Source: JANPBY01 sp963805505 (GTDB lineage Bacteria > Actinomycetota > Actinomycetes > DATJPE01). From it: a DNA stretch of 64,000 nucleotides. Location: assembly GCA_963805505.1 (NCBI GenBank), contig CAWDUP010000004.1, positions 310,001 to 374,000 on the forward strand, given 5' to 3'. The notes beneath the pieces were generated by a model. The model saw nothing but the letters and a program-made list of their open reading frames with translations, searched no databases and had not been told where the DNA came from. Below are positions 40,645 to 48,579 of this stretch, piece after piece. The position numbers were made by a program, and so were the translations under genes. Positions within the stretch are counted from its first letter, which is position 1, and each line of letters starts with the position of its first letter.

Positions 40645-41334
40645 CTAGAAAGTGCTGGCGACGACGAAAACGTGACCCGCCGTCTCGGGATCGAGCTCCG
40701 CGTACTCCATCCCCGAACCCACCAGCACCCCGCCGGCCGAGGTGGTCACCTTCACCACTTCCCCGGGCCGGACTCCCGCACGCCGAAGGGATGCCATCAG
40801 GGCGGCGTCGGTCTGCAACGGTTCCCCGATCCTTCGGACGACGACTCGGTGTGGCTCGTCCACCGCGATCGACATGAGCGTGACCAGAACTTCGCCGTCG
40901 GCCTCAGCCTCGGCGGCGCCGAGCTCGGCCAGACCGGGGATCGGATTGCCGTACGGCGAATTCGTCGGGTGATCGAGCAGCTCCAGCAGCCGCCGCTCGA
41001 CCGCCTCGGACATCACGTGCTCCCACCGGCACGCCTCAGCGTGCACGTCTTCCCAGGCCATGCCGATCACATCGACAAGGAGGCATTCGGCGAGTCGGTG
41101 TTTACGCATGACCCGGGTGGCGAGGGCCCGACCTTGCTCGGAGAGCTCGAGGTGCCTGTCACCCTCGACGGTGACCAGCATGTCGCGTTCCATCCGGGCC
41201 ACCGTCTGGCTCACTGTTGGACCGCTTTGACCCAGCCGCTCCGCGATTCGCGCACGCAGCGGGACGATCCCCTCCTCCTCCAGCTCGAAGATCGTGCGGA
41301 GGTACATCTCCGTTGTGTCGATGAGGTCGCTCAC
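40645..41334 (-). CDS. ideR: Iron-dependent DtxR/IdeR-family repressor
   Basis: A 229-residue metalloregulator: winged helix (VSDLIDTTEMYLRTIFELEEEG, then RIAERLGQSGPTVSQTVARMERD), dimerisation/metal domain (MRKHRLAECLLVDVIGMAWEDVHAEACRWEHVMSE, with the Met-x-x-Cys ligand region and His/Glu ligands), and a C-terminal SH3-like domain. The metal-site CRWEH pattern is that of iron-specific IdeR rather than MntR. GTG 41334 is supported by alignment of this N-terminus with IdeR. The hallmark 19-bp iron box was not found in this window. Confidence 0.9.
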   Translation of the reverse strand: MSDLIDTTEMYLRTIFELEEEGIVPLRARIAERLGQSGPTVSQTVARMERDMLVTVEGDRHLELSEQGRALATRVMRKHRLAECLLVDVIGMAWEDVHAEACRWEHVMSEAVERRLLELLDHPTNSPYGNPIPGLAELGAAEAEADGEVLVTLMSIAVDEPHRVVVRRIGEPLQTDAALMASLRRAGVRPGEVVKVTTSAGGVLVGSGMEYAELDPETAGHVFVVASTF

Positions 41335-41474
41335 GAGGGGACGACTCCGGTCAGGTGAAGGCTGCGGGGACCTAGCGCCGCCTATCCTCACACGCCACGG
41401 CGACGACCGGAACCGGTCACGAATTGGCGCGACCCCAAGTTGCGTCAGTCGTGTTGGCGCGCAACGGTCGATGG

Positions 41475-42836
41475 GTGAGCCCGGCCATCTGTTGGTTTCG
41501 TCGCGATCTCCGTCTCTCCGACAACCCCGCCCTGCTGGCCGCTGCCGAGGCTGGAGCCGGTGACGTGCTTGCGCTGTTCGTCTTGGACCCGCTGCTGTGG
41601 CGGCGCAGCGGTCCCGTCCGCCGGACCTACCTGGTTGCTTCCTTACATGCGCTCAAGGCGACGCTCGGCGGGCGGCTGCTCGTGCGGCACGGCGATCCCA
41701 CGGCCGTGGTGTCCGAGGTGGCCGAGCAGTTCGGGGCTGCGTCGGTCCATGCCGCCGCAGACTTCGGGCCGTACGGCAGCCGCCGCGACGCCGCCGTCGC
41801 GGACGCCTTGGGAAATGCCTTCACGCGCACCGGGTCGGCCTACGCCGTGGCGCCGGGTCGCGTGCTCAAGGAAGACGGGACGCCGTACCGCGTCTATACC
41901 CCCTTCTATCGGGCCTGGCGTGCCCACGGTTGGCGGCGTCCAGCCCCGTCCGCAGGTGACGCGAACGTGGCCTTCGTCACGCCGAAAGGGGACGATGGGA
42001 TCCCCGACGCCCCCGGTGGGCTGCACGTAAGACTGCCTGAGGCTGGCGAGGAAGCCGCCCTCCGGCGATGGCTGGACTTCTGCGAGCGCGGGCTGGACCG
42101 CTATGCGGAGTCACGTGATCGACCGGACCTGGCCGGGACGTCCGGCCTCAGCGCCGCATTGAAGTGGGGGGAGATCCATCCACGAACCCTGCTGAGTCAC
42201 CTCGGAGACTCTCGCTCCCACGAGACCTTCCGCAAGGAGCTGGCATGGCGGGAGTTCTATGCCGACGTCCTCCACCACAACCCGGGGTCCGCCCGATGGG
42301 ACCTGCGCACAGACCTCGTGCACATCGAGGTCGACCAGGGTGAGCTCGCCGACCAGCGGTTCGACGCCTGGGCCGCCGGGCGGACGGGTTATCCCTTCGT
42401 CGACGCGGGCATGCGGCAGCTGCTGACCGAGGGCTGGATGCACAACCGGGTGCGCATGGTCGTCGCCTCCTTCCTCGTCAAGGACCTGCACCTGCCCTGG
42501 GCCCGCGGCGCCCGCCACTTCCTGCACTGGCTGCGCGACGGGGACCTGGCGTCCAACCAGCATGGCTGGCAGTGGGTGGCCGGCACCGGCACCGATGCGG
42601 CGCCGTACTTTCGTGTCTTCAACCCGGTGAGCCAGGGGCTGCGCTTCGACCCCGACGGTGACTACGTCCGGACCTACGTCCCCGAGCTTGCTGAGCTGGC
42701 CGGACCAGCTGTGCACGAGCCATGGAAAGCGACGGCTGGCGTGCCGGCCGGATACCCCGAGCGGATCGTCGATCACGGTCTGGAGCGACAGGAGGCTCTC
42801 GGGCGCTACGACCGTGCCCGACGGGCTTCTGGATAG
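41475..42836 (+). CDS. phrB: Deoxyribodipyrimidine photolyase (CPD class I)
   Basis: A 453-residue blue-light DNA repair flavoprotein. N-terminal antenna domain begins ICWFRRDLRLSDNPAL; the FAD domain shows WREFYADVLHHNP (about 273-285), WMHNRVRMVVASFLVKDL (about 326-343) and WQWVAGTGTDAAPYFRVFNP (about 376-395). Start is GTG 41475. Length and motifs are those of CPD photolyase rather than a cryptochrome or (6-4) enzyme. Confidence 0.94.
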   Translation: MSPAICWFRRDLRLSDNPALLAAAEAGAGDVLALFVLDPLLWRRSGPVRRTYLVASLHALKATLGGRLLVRHGDPTAVVSEVAEQFGAASVHAAADFGPYGSRRDAAVADALGNAFTRTGSAYAVAPGRVLKEDGTPYRVYTPFYRAWRAHGWRRPAPSAGDANVAFVTPKGDDGIPDAPGGLHVRLPEAGEEAALRRWLDFCERGLDRYAESRDRPDLAGTSGLSAALKWGEIHPRTLLSHLGDSRSHETFRKELAWREFYADVLHHNPGSARWDLRTDLVHIEVDQGELADQRFDAWAAGRTGYPFVDAGMRQLLTEGWMHNRVRMVVASFLVKDLHLPWARGARHFLHWLRDGDLASNQHGWQWVAGTGTDAAPYFRVFNPVSQGLRFDPDGDYVRTYVPELAELAGPAVHEPWKATAGVPAGYPERIVDHGLERQEALGRYDRARRASG

Positions 42837-42874
42837 CCGATTCGAAGCTCCGCCGGGTAAGGCAGACTCAGGCT

Positions 42875-43666
42875 GTGCTCGTGATCAGCGTGATCAGCCT
42901 CAAGGGTGGGGTGGGCAAGACCAGCGTCGTTCTCGGCCTCGCGGGCGCAGCCTGGGCACGCGGCCTCCGAACCCTCGTGGTCGATCTGGATCCCCAGGGC
43001 AATGCCTCGACCGTGCTGGACCCTCCAGAGGTCCGGTTCTCGGCTTCGGACGTCCTGGCCGACCCCGGTTCCGGGCTGCTGGGGCATGCCATCTCTCGCA
43101 GTGGCTGGGGAGAGTCCGTCGATGTCGTCGCTGCAGACAGCCTGCTCGAGCGGCACAACCTGGTCACCGGTCGCGCATCCGCACTCCAGCTGCGCATCGC
43201 CTTGAACGGACTCGGTGGTTACGACCTGGTGCTGATCGATGCGCCGCCCTCCCTGGGCGGCCTCACCCGCAACGCGCTTGCCGCTTCTCACTACTCGGTG
43301 GTGGTCGCCGAACCTTCCCTCTTCGCGCTGCAAGGCACTCAGTCAGCGCTCGAGGCGATCGACATGGTGCGGGCGGACAATCTGCGTCTCCGGACGGCGG
43401 GGATCGTCGTCAACAAGCTGCGCGCGCACTCGACTGAGCACCGCTTCCGGATCGAGGAACTGCGTGCCGCCTACGGGTCGCTGGTTCTGAACCCGCCGAT
43501 CCCGGACCGTACGGCGATCCAGCAGGCCGAGGGTGCGTGCGTTCCGGTGCAGGCCTGGCGGTCACCGGGAGCCCGCGAGGTCGGCGACGCATTCGACGAT
43601 CTGTTGGACACGTTCCTCGCGCTTGGCATCGCAGACGGCCCGCTCGCCTCAAAGATGCGGGCATGA
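42875..43666 (+). CDS. ParA-family ATPase (orphan)
   Basis: A 263-residue deviant-Walker ATPase: SLKGGVGKTSVVLGLAGAAW (about 7-26) with the signature lysine, VVDLDPQGNAST (about 38-49, Walker A'), and LIDAPPSLGG (about 119-128). It ends before any DNA-binding domain. The start is GTG 42875 or GTG 42881. It is coupled (ATGA) to a small basic protein with a ribbon-helix-helix-like end. There is no ParB or parS here, so this is not the chromosomal par locus; positioning of some other cargo is plausible. Confidence 0.9.
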   Translation: MLVISVISLKGGVGKTSVVLGLAGAAWARGLRTLVVDLDPQGNASTVLDPPEVRFSASDVLADPGSGLLGHAISRSGWGESVDVVAADSLLERHNLVTGRASALQLRIALNGLGGYDLVLIDAPPSLGGLTRNALAASHYSVVVAEPSLFALQGTQSALEAIDMVRADNLRLRTAGIVVNKLRAHSTEHRFRIEELRAAYGSLVLNPPIPDRTAIQQAEGACVPVQAWRSPGAREVGDAFDDLLDTFLALGIADGPLASKMRA

Positions 43667-44166
43667 GCACAGCCAACCCGCAGCGGAGCGGCGCCCGAGG
43701 CAACCCCGGGCCACGGCCCGCACTTCAGCGCGAGGAGGGCAAGCCGGACGGCGCCCTCGTCGTGCCGCGACCGGGAAACACGCATGGCGTTGACGGGAAG
43801 ACCCTGAAAGCAGGGCAGATCAGGATCGCTCCATCTCCGAATCAGCGCCGGGGCCAACACGCGGGGCAGCCCGACGACGCCGCCTCGCAGGCCGGGGACC
43901 CGGGGAAAGCCGCGAAGACGAAGAAGGCCGACCAGAGCAAGAAGGACAAGCCCAAGAGAGCCAAGAAGCGGGCCAGCAAGAAAGCCAAGAAGGGCAAGAA
44001 GCGGGCCAAGCTGAACCAACCGACTGCACCTGATCTCCTTCCCCCGGAGCTGGTCGTCGCGTTGCCGAAGCCGCTTCGCCGGGCGCTGGCCGAGGCGGCC
44101 ACCGAGCGGGACGTCACACCTGAGCTCCTGGTTGCTCAGGTGCTGTCGGAGTGGCTCGACCACTGA
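43663..44166 (+). CDS. Lys-rich protein with C-terminal helical (RHH-like) domain, ParA partner
   Basis: A 167-residue protein. Residues 1-80 are disordered and Pro/Arg-rich; 82-116 are a histone-H1-like run with about 20 Lys/Arg; 126-167 form two helices (PLRRALAEAATERDVTPELLVAQVLSEWLDH, in part) resembling a ribbon-helix-helix or coiled dimerisation unit. The ATG overlaps the ParA stop. The layout is what one expects for a small DNA-binding partner of a ParA ATPase, but the family is not recognised. Confidence 0.75.
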   Translation: MSTANPQRSGARGNPGPRPALQREEGKPDGALVVPRPGNTHGVDGKTLKAGQIRIAPSPNQRRGQHAGQPDDAASQAGDPGKAAKTKKADQSKKDKPKRAKKRASKKAKKGKKRAKLNQPTAPDLLPPELVVALPKPLRRALAEAATERDVTPELLVAQVLSEWLDH

Positions 44167-44242
44167 GCGCGTGAAGCCCCGCTGACGCGCCCACCTGCGT
44201 CGTCGGCTTGACTCTCGCGGCGGAATCACCGAAACATGAAGG

Positions 44243-44995
44243 GTGAGCCGGATCCACGATGTAAAGCGCTTCGCGCGCCTCGGCATGGCGGGCGCGAGCT
44301 CGCTGCTCCTTGTCCTGGGCGGTCCCGCAGCTGCCTCCCGCGCCACATCCGGAGACGGTGAAGGCCTGCCCGGGACGGCCATCAGCGTCGTACCGCCGAA
44401 GCCACCCGGCGCCGGGATCACGGTGACCGGCCCACTGACGCGCGCCGACGTGCCGTACTCCTATCGGCCCGGCTGTCCGGTCACACCGTCGCAGCTGCGA
44501 CGCGTTTCGATGCTGCACGTCGGCTTCGACGGGTCGATCGAGCGTGGCTCGGTGATCGTGCGCAAGGATGCCGTGGCCGATGTGCGGCATGTGTTCCGCG
44601 CCGCTTTCAAGGAGGCGTTCCCGATCTTTCGGATGACGCCGGTCGACGCCTTCTACCGCAGCGGGAAGGTGTCGCCGTCGCGGTCCGACATCCGCGCCAT
44701 GGAAGCCAACAACACCTCCGCGTTCAACTGCCGACCGGTGACTGGCAACCCCTACCGCCTCTCGACCCACTCGGTGGGGATCGCGGTGGACATCAACCCG
44801 CGGGAGAATCCGTACGTGACCAGCAGCCACGTCTACCCAGACGGCTCCCGCAAGTTCCTCAACCGAGGTGACAAGCGGAAGGGGATGATCGTCAGGGGTG
44901 GCGTCATCGCCAAGGCGATGGCTGCGCGAGGTTGGCCATGGGGAGCGCGCTGGTCGCACCCCGACTATCAGCACTTCTCTGCCAACGGCGGATGA
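44243..44995 (+). CDS. Secreted M15-family D-Ala-D-Ala carboxypeptidase-like protein
   Basis: A 250-residue protein with an N-terminal signal peptide (about 1-32) and a Peptidase_M15_4-type domain at the C-terminus. Zinc ligands: THSVGIAVDINPRENPY (His and Asp, about residues 177-185) and WSHPDYQHF (His near 244). It likely trims peptidoglycan stem peptides. GTG start follows GAAGG. It overlaps the next gene (ATGA) and so is coupled to it. Confidence 0.88.
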   Translation: MSRIHDVKRFARLGMAGASSLLLVLGGPAAASRATSGDGEGLPGTAISVVPPKPPGAGITVTGPLTRADVPYSYRPGCPVTPSQLRRVSMLHVGFDGSIERGSVIVRKDAVADVRHVFRAAFKEAFPIFRMTPVDAFYRSGKVSPSRSDIRAMEANNTSAFNCRPVTGNPYRLSTHSVGIAVDINPRENPYVTSSHVYPDGSRKFLNRGDKRKGMIVRGGVIAKAMAARGWPWGARWSHPDYQHFSANGG

Positions 44996-45771
44996 GCCTC
45001 GACTCCGGCTCGGGTTCGCGCCGGTCGGCAGGACCACCGCGAGCCGCTCTTGCTGTGGCCGCACTCCTTGTGGCGGTTGCTGTCGCAGTCGCCACGGTCG
45101 TCCTCGCCACACGTCAACCGGAAGCGCCGGCTACAGCAGCCTCGGGGCTCCCTACGCCGCCAGCCAGCACGGGGAGCGCCCCAGCCGAGCCGTCCACGTC
45201 CGGGCCGTCTCCGTCGCCGACCGGATCCGACTCAGCCGTTGCCGCTAGCAACCCGCGGACGATCATGGGACCCGATTGGGAACGAGATGGGGCTGCCCAC
45301 GACTCGCGCGACGTGGAGGAGGTGTTGACGTTGGCCGTCCCCCTGGGGTGTGTGCAGCGTTCGTCCCTCCCCCGGCCAACGCGCGTTGTTGAGGACACGT
45401 TCGTCCACCGGGGGTCGTCGGTTCCCGCTGTGATGCTCCGGCTGGACTTCGCAAGCGCGAAGGAGGCCCAACAGTTTGTGAAGCTTCGACTAGCCGACCT
45501 GCGTGCCTGTGCGGGGCAGCCCAAAGATCCCTACTCCGGTGCGCCGGCGCCGGTGACCGGTATCGCCTCCACAGCCGCGGGGATCACGTCGACCGAGCGC
45601 ACCGAACCCTTTGCGGCACCCAAGAAGGCGACCTGGACCGAGCTGTTCCGGGCTGACGGGAGAAGGGTCTACGGACTCGCGGTCAACGTGCGTGAAGCGC
45701 GCGCGAAGACCGTCGGGCTCGAAGAGCTCGCGGCTCGGCTGGCCGGAGATCTGCCGGGCGGCTCCTCATGA
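44992..45771 (+). CDS. Membrane-anchored secreted protein, unknown
   Basis: A 259-residue protein with one N-terminal membrane helix (about 19-41), a Ser/Pro/Thr-rich linker (about 45-85) and a compact extracytoplasmic domain containing LTLAVPLGCVQRSSLPRP and LRLADLRACAGQPKD (a possible disulfide). No family recognised. Coupling to the M15 peptidase gene suggests a wall-related role. Confidence 0.8.
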   Translation: MSLDSGSGSRRSAGPPRAALAVAALLVAVAVAVATVVLATRQPEAPATAASGLPTPPASTGSAPAEPSTSGPSPSPTGSDSAVAASNPRTIMGPDWERDGAAHDSRDVEEVLTLAVPLGCVQRSSLPRPTRVVEDTFVHRGSSVPAVMLRLDFASAKEAQQFVKLRLADLRACAGQPKDPYSGAPAPVTGIASTAAGITSTERTEPFAAPKKATWTELFRADGRRVYGLAVNVREARAKTVGLEELAARLAGDLPGGSS

Positions 45772-45866
45772 AGACCGGGCGCCGATCCCACGTCGACGAG
45801 TGGTGCCGAACGGGGCGATCTGGGCGTCTCGACTGACCCGTTCGATGCCACTCGTCAAGGTCGCGG

Positions 45867-46046
45867 CTAGGCCACCGGAGGCAGCAAGTTGACGAACCAG
45901 AGCTTGCAGCCGTGGCCGACCCGATAGATGGCTGAGTAGCCGTCCTTCACGGCCAGCTCGAGTTCTTCGTTCAGCTGCAGGCGGCGCTCCACGGTGTACG
46001 CCCAGCCTTCCAGCGGCCCGTCCCCAGCGGTGTACGCAACGCGCAT
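45867..46046 (-). CDS. Small 59-residue hypothetical protein
   Basis: MRVAYTAGDGPLEGWAYTVE opens a compact sequence with beta-strand character (DGYSAIYRVG, KLWFVNLLPPV) and no membrane helix or signal. GGAGG eight bases before ATG 46046 supports translation; a GTG two codons upstream is too near the ribosome-binding site. It lies in the 365-bp stretch between the membrane-anchored gene and pdxH, which otherwise holds nothing I can recognise. Confidence 0.65.
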   Translation of the reverse strand: MRVAYTAGDGPLEGWAYTVERRLQLNEELELAVKDGYSAIYRVGHGCKLWFVNLLPPVA

Positions 46047-46136
46047 CGGCACAGCCTCCAGACGCTCGTGAAAACAGGGACTTCGACCCCGGCGACGGCC
46101 GTCTTGAGCCTGCAGCCGAACGGATTCGACCAGGCC

Positions 46137-46817
46137 CTAGGGCGCGAGCCTTTCGACCGACCAGGGCCGGTCCGCAGCGGCCCGGGTGAAGCGCAGCCGG
46201 TCGTGCAACCGGTCGCGCCGCCCCTGCCAGAACTCCACGGTCACAGGCACCACCCGAAGACCACCCCAACCGGCCGGCAACGGCACCGAATCGGCGTCGG
46301 GAAAACGGGCCTGGGCGTCTTTCCAGCGGTTGTCGAGGTCTTCTCGCGAACCCACGACTTGTGACTGGGGGCTCGCCCACGCCCCGAGGCGGGAGCCGTA
46401 CGGGCGCGAACGCCAGTAGGCCTCGGTCTCCTCCCGGCTGACGTCCTCCACATCTCCGACGACGACGACCTGCCGCTCGAGCAGATACCAGGGGAAGACG
46501 AGGGAGACCCGAGGATTGGCCGCGATCTCCTGCCCTTTGCGGGAACCGAGGTTCGTGAAGAAGACGAAGCCACGCTCGTCATAACCCTTGAGCAGAACCG
46601 TGCGGGCGCTCGGCCGCCCGTCGGCGGACGCGGTCGCCACAACCATCGCGTTGGGCTCGACCACGCCCTCCTCGAGTGCGGTCGCCAGCCAGCCTTCGAA
46701 CTGCGACCACGGGTCTGCGGCAAGGTCCTTCTCGCTCAGACCTGCCGCGCCGTAGGTCCGGCGCAGGGCCTGAACATCGACCTGAGAATGGCTGCCGGAA
46801 CGGCGCTGGGAACCCAC
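46137..46817 (-). CDS. pdxH: Pyridoxamine 5'-phosphate oxidase
   Basis: A 226-residue FMN enzyme forming pyridoxal phosphate. Motifs: ALRRTYGAAGLSEKDL at the N-terminus, SARTVLLKGYDERGFVFFTN (FMN/substrate binding), YWRSRPYGSRLGAWASPQSQ (about 130-149) and the C-terminal RRDRLHDRLRFTR and WSVERLAP that end the family. GTG 46817 gives the usual length. It is divergent from citrate synthase, a conserved actinobacterial arrangement. Confidence 0.96.
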   Translation of the reverse strand: MGSQRRSGSHSQVDVQALRRTYGAAGLSEKDLAADPWSQFEGWLATALEEGVVEPNAMVVATASADGRPSARTVLLKGYDERGFVFFTNLGSRKGQEIAANPRVSLVFPWYLLERQVVVVGDVEDVSREETEAYWRSRPYGSRLGAWASPQSQVVGSREDLDNRWKDAQARFPDADSVPLPAGWGGLRVVPVTVEFWQGRRDRLHDRLRFTRAAADRPWSVERLAP

Positions 46818-46952
46818 CCGTTCAGCGTGGCACACGTGAGATGCGGTTGAATCGAGGCCACGCGGGTCCCTTCCAGGTGCCCTCAGACAGTGATGCAACG
46901 TAGCGTGGGCGGCCCCAAGGACCGTGGCGCAGCGACGGAGGAGACGACACGC

Positions 46953-48089
46953 ATGTCAGATTTCGTACCCGGACTCGAGGGCATCATTGCCTTCGAGACC
47001 GAGATCGCCGAACCTGACCGCGACGGTGGCTCCTTGCGGTATCGCGGCGTCGACATCGAGGACTTGGTCGGCCGGGTCTCCTACGGGCAGGTCTGGGGGT
47101 TGTTGGTCGACAACGAGTTCAACCCCGGCCTGCCGCCCGCGGAGCCGTTCCCAATCCCGATCCATTCCGGTGACGTACGCGTCGACGTGCAGTCAGCCAT
47201 CGCCATGCTCGCTCCTGCCTGGGGCCTGAAGCCATTGCTGGACATCGATCACGACGAGGCCCGAGAAAACCTGGCGCACGTCTCCGTGATGGCGCTGTCC
47301 TTCGTGGCGCAGTCAGCGCGCGGCCTCGGCGAGCCGATGGTGCCGCAGGCTCGCATAGACGAGGCCCAGACCATCGTTGAGCGCTTCATGATCCGGTGGC
47401 GTGAGGATCCTGATCCCAAGCACGTGGAAGCCGTCGACGCCTACTTCGTGTCGGCCGCCGAGCACGGGATGAATGCCTCCACCTTCACTTCCCGGGTGAT
47501 CGCCTCGACGGGCGCCGATGTCGCAGCTGCCATCTCCGGGGCCGTGGGGGCCATGAGCGGACCACTGCATGGTGGAGCGCCCTCTCGGGTCCTGGGCATG
47601 ATCGAGGAGATCGAGCGCCGCGGAGACGCTGGCAGCTATGTCCGGGAGTTGCTCGATCGTGGCGACCGACTGATGGGTTTCGGCCACCGGGTCTACCGAG
47701 CCGAAGACCCGCGCGCTCGTGTGCTGCGACGTACGGCCAAACTGCTTGGCGCCCCCCGCTACGAGGTCGCCGAAGCCCTGGAGAAGGCCGCGCTCGAGGA
47801 ACTGCGCGCCCGGCGCCCCGACCGAGTGCTGGAGACCAACGTCGAGTTCTGGGCGGCGATCGTGCTGGACTTCGCCGAAGTCCCCGCTCACCTGTTCACC
47901 TCGATGTTCACCTGTGCTCGGTTGGCCGGCTGGAGCGCGCACATCCTCGAGCAGAAGGAAACCGGTCGCCTGATCCGGCCGTCGGCCCGCTATGTAGGGC
48001 CAGCGCCGCGCAAGCCCGAGGAGGTCCCCGGCTGGGACCCGGTCATGGTGGCACCGTCCGGATACACCCTCGCTCCGCCCACCACGTAG
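46953..48089 (+). CDS. citA: Citrate synthase (type II/2-methylcitrate-like, CitA)
   Basis: A 378-residue enzyme condensing acetyl-CoA and oxaloacetate. It begins PGLEGIIAFETEIAEPDRDGG and LRYRGVDIEDLV; active-site histidines are in SGPLHGGAPSRVL (about 208-220) and MGFGHRVYRAEDPRA (about 247-261), with the catalytic aspartate in NVEFWAAIVLDFAEV. The GACGGAGGAGA ribosome site precedes ATG 46953. This short type is the actinobacterial second citrate synthase. Confidence 0.94.
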   Translation: MSDFVPGLEGIIAFETEIAEPDRDGGSLRYRGVDIEDLVGRVSYGQVWGLLVDNEFNPGLPPAEPFPIPIHSGDVRVDVQSAIAMLAPAWGLKPLLDIDHDEARENLAHVSVMALSFVAQSARGLGEPMVPQARIDEAQTIVERFMIRWREDPDPKHVEAVDAYFVSAAEHGMNASTFTSRVIASTGADVAAAISGAVGAMSGPLHGGAPSRVLGMIEEIERRGDAGSYVRELLDRGDRLMGFGHRVYRAEDPRARVLRRTAKLLGAPRYEVAEALEKAALEELRARRPDRVLETNVEFWAAIVLDFAEVPAHLFTSMFTCARLAGWSAHILEQKETGRLIRPSARYVGPAPRKPEEVPGWDPVMVAPSGYTLAPPTT

Positions 48090-48175
48090 TTCACCGGCCT
48101 TCCAGGCGCACGTTCGTGCAGTCGCCCGTGACCTGTGAGCCGTCGCGCGAGCGCACCGGAGGTGGGATCGGCTGT

Positions 48176-48210
48176 GGTACTAGTGCCATCGTCCGATGGC
48201 GTAAGGCACC
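48176..48210. promoter_or_regulatory. Shared palindromic element, copy 1 (before the Asp/His-repeat operon)
   Basis: A perfect 14-bp dyad CCATCG-TC-CGATGG (48186-48199; 16 bp including flanking G/C) is preceded by GGTACTA and followed by CGTA. The core ends 66 bp before the start of the secreted Asp/His-repeat protein gene. The same arrangement recurs at 50713-50747. Likely the binding site of the NarL-type regulator in this operon; that is inference. Confidence 0.7.
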
Positions 48211-48264
48211 GCTTGGCGCGGGTAATGGGGGGCAGCACACAATCGCCTGACCCGAGGAGCACCC

Positions 48265-48579
48265 ATGCAGCGCCTGCTCGCCTTCAGCGTCGTCGCCGCA
48301 GCAGCAGTCGTAGCGGCCGTGGTTGGGCTCGCCGGAAACCCGTCCTTCGCGGAGACAGTCCCGGTGCGCGTGCCAGCACACGCCCACCTCGAGGATGACG
48401 CCGGTGGAAAGTCGAACTACCTCGAACCCGGCGACGACAAACATGACGAATCAAGGCACACCGAACACGACGACTCAAGACACAATGGGGCCGGCTCCGC
48501 ACACCATGGAGACGACGACTTCGAGCACCACGGAGGCGACGACTCTAGACACAGTCGGGAGGGCTCAAGCCACTCGTGA
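48265..48579 (+). CDS. Secreted Asp/His-repeat protein
   Basis: A 104-residue protein with a signal peptide (about 1-29), a short linker and a 50-residue tail with ten histidines and many Asp/Glu, including a five-residue motif repeated three times as DESRH, DDSRH and DDSRH, and HH pairs. Such tails bind divalent metals or polycations, but I recognise no family. Its last four bases overlap the kinase start (GTGA), so it is a built-in third partner of the two-component system. Confidence 0.8.
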   Translation: MQRLLAFSVVAAAAVVAAVVGLAGNPSFAETVPVRVPAHAHLEDDAGGKSNYLEPGDDKHDESRHTEHDDSRHNGAGSAHHGDDDFEHHGGDDSRHSREGSSHS

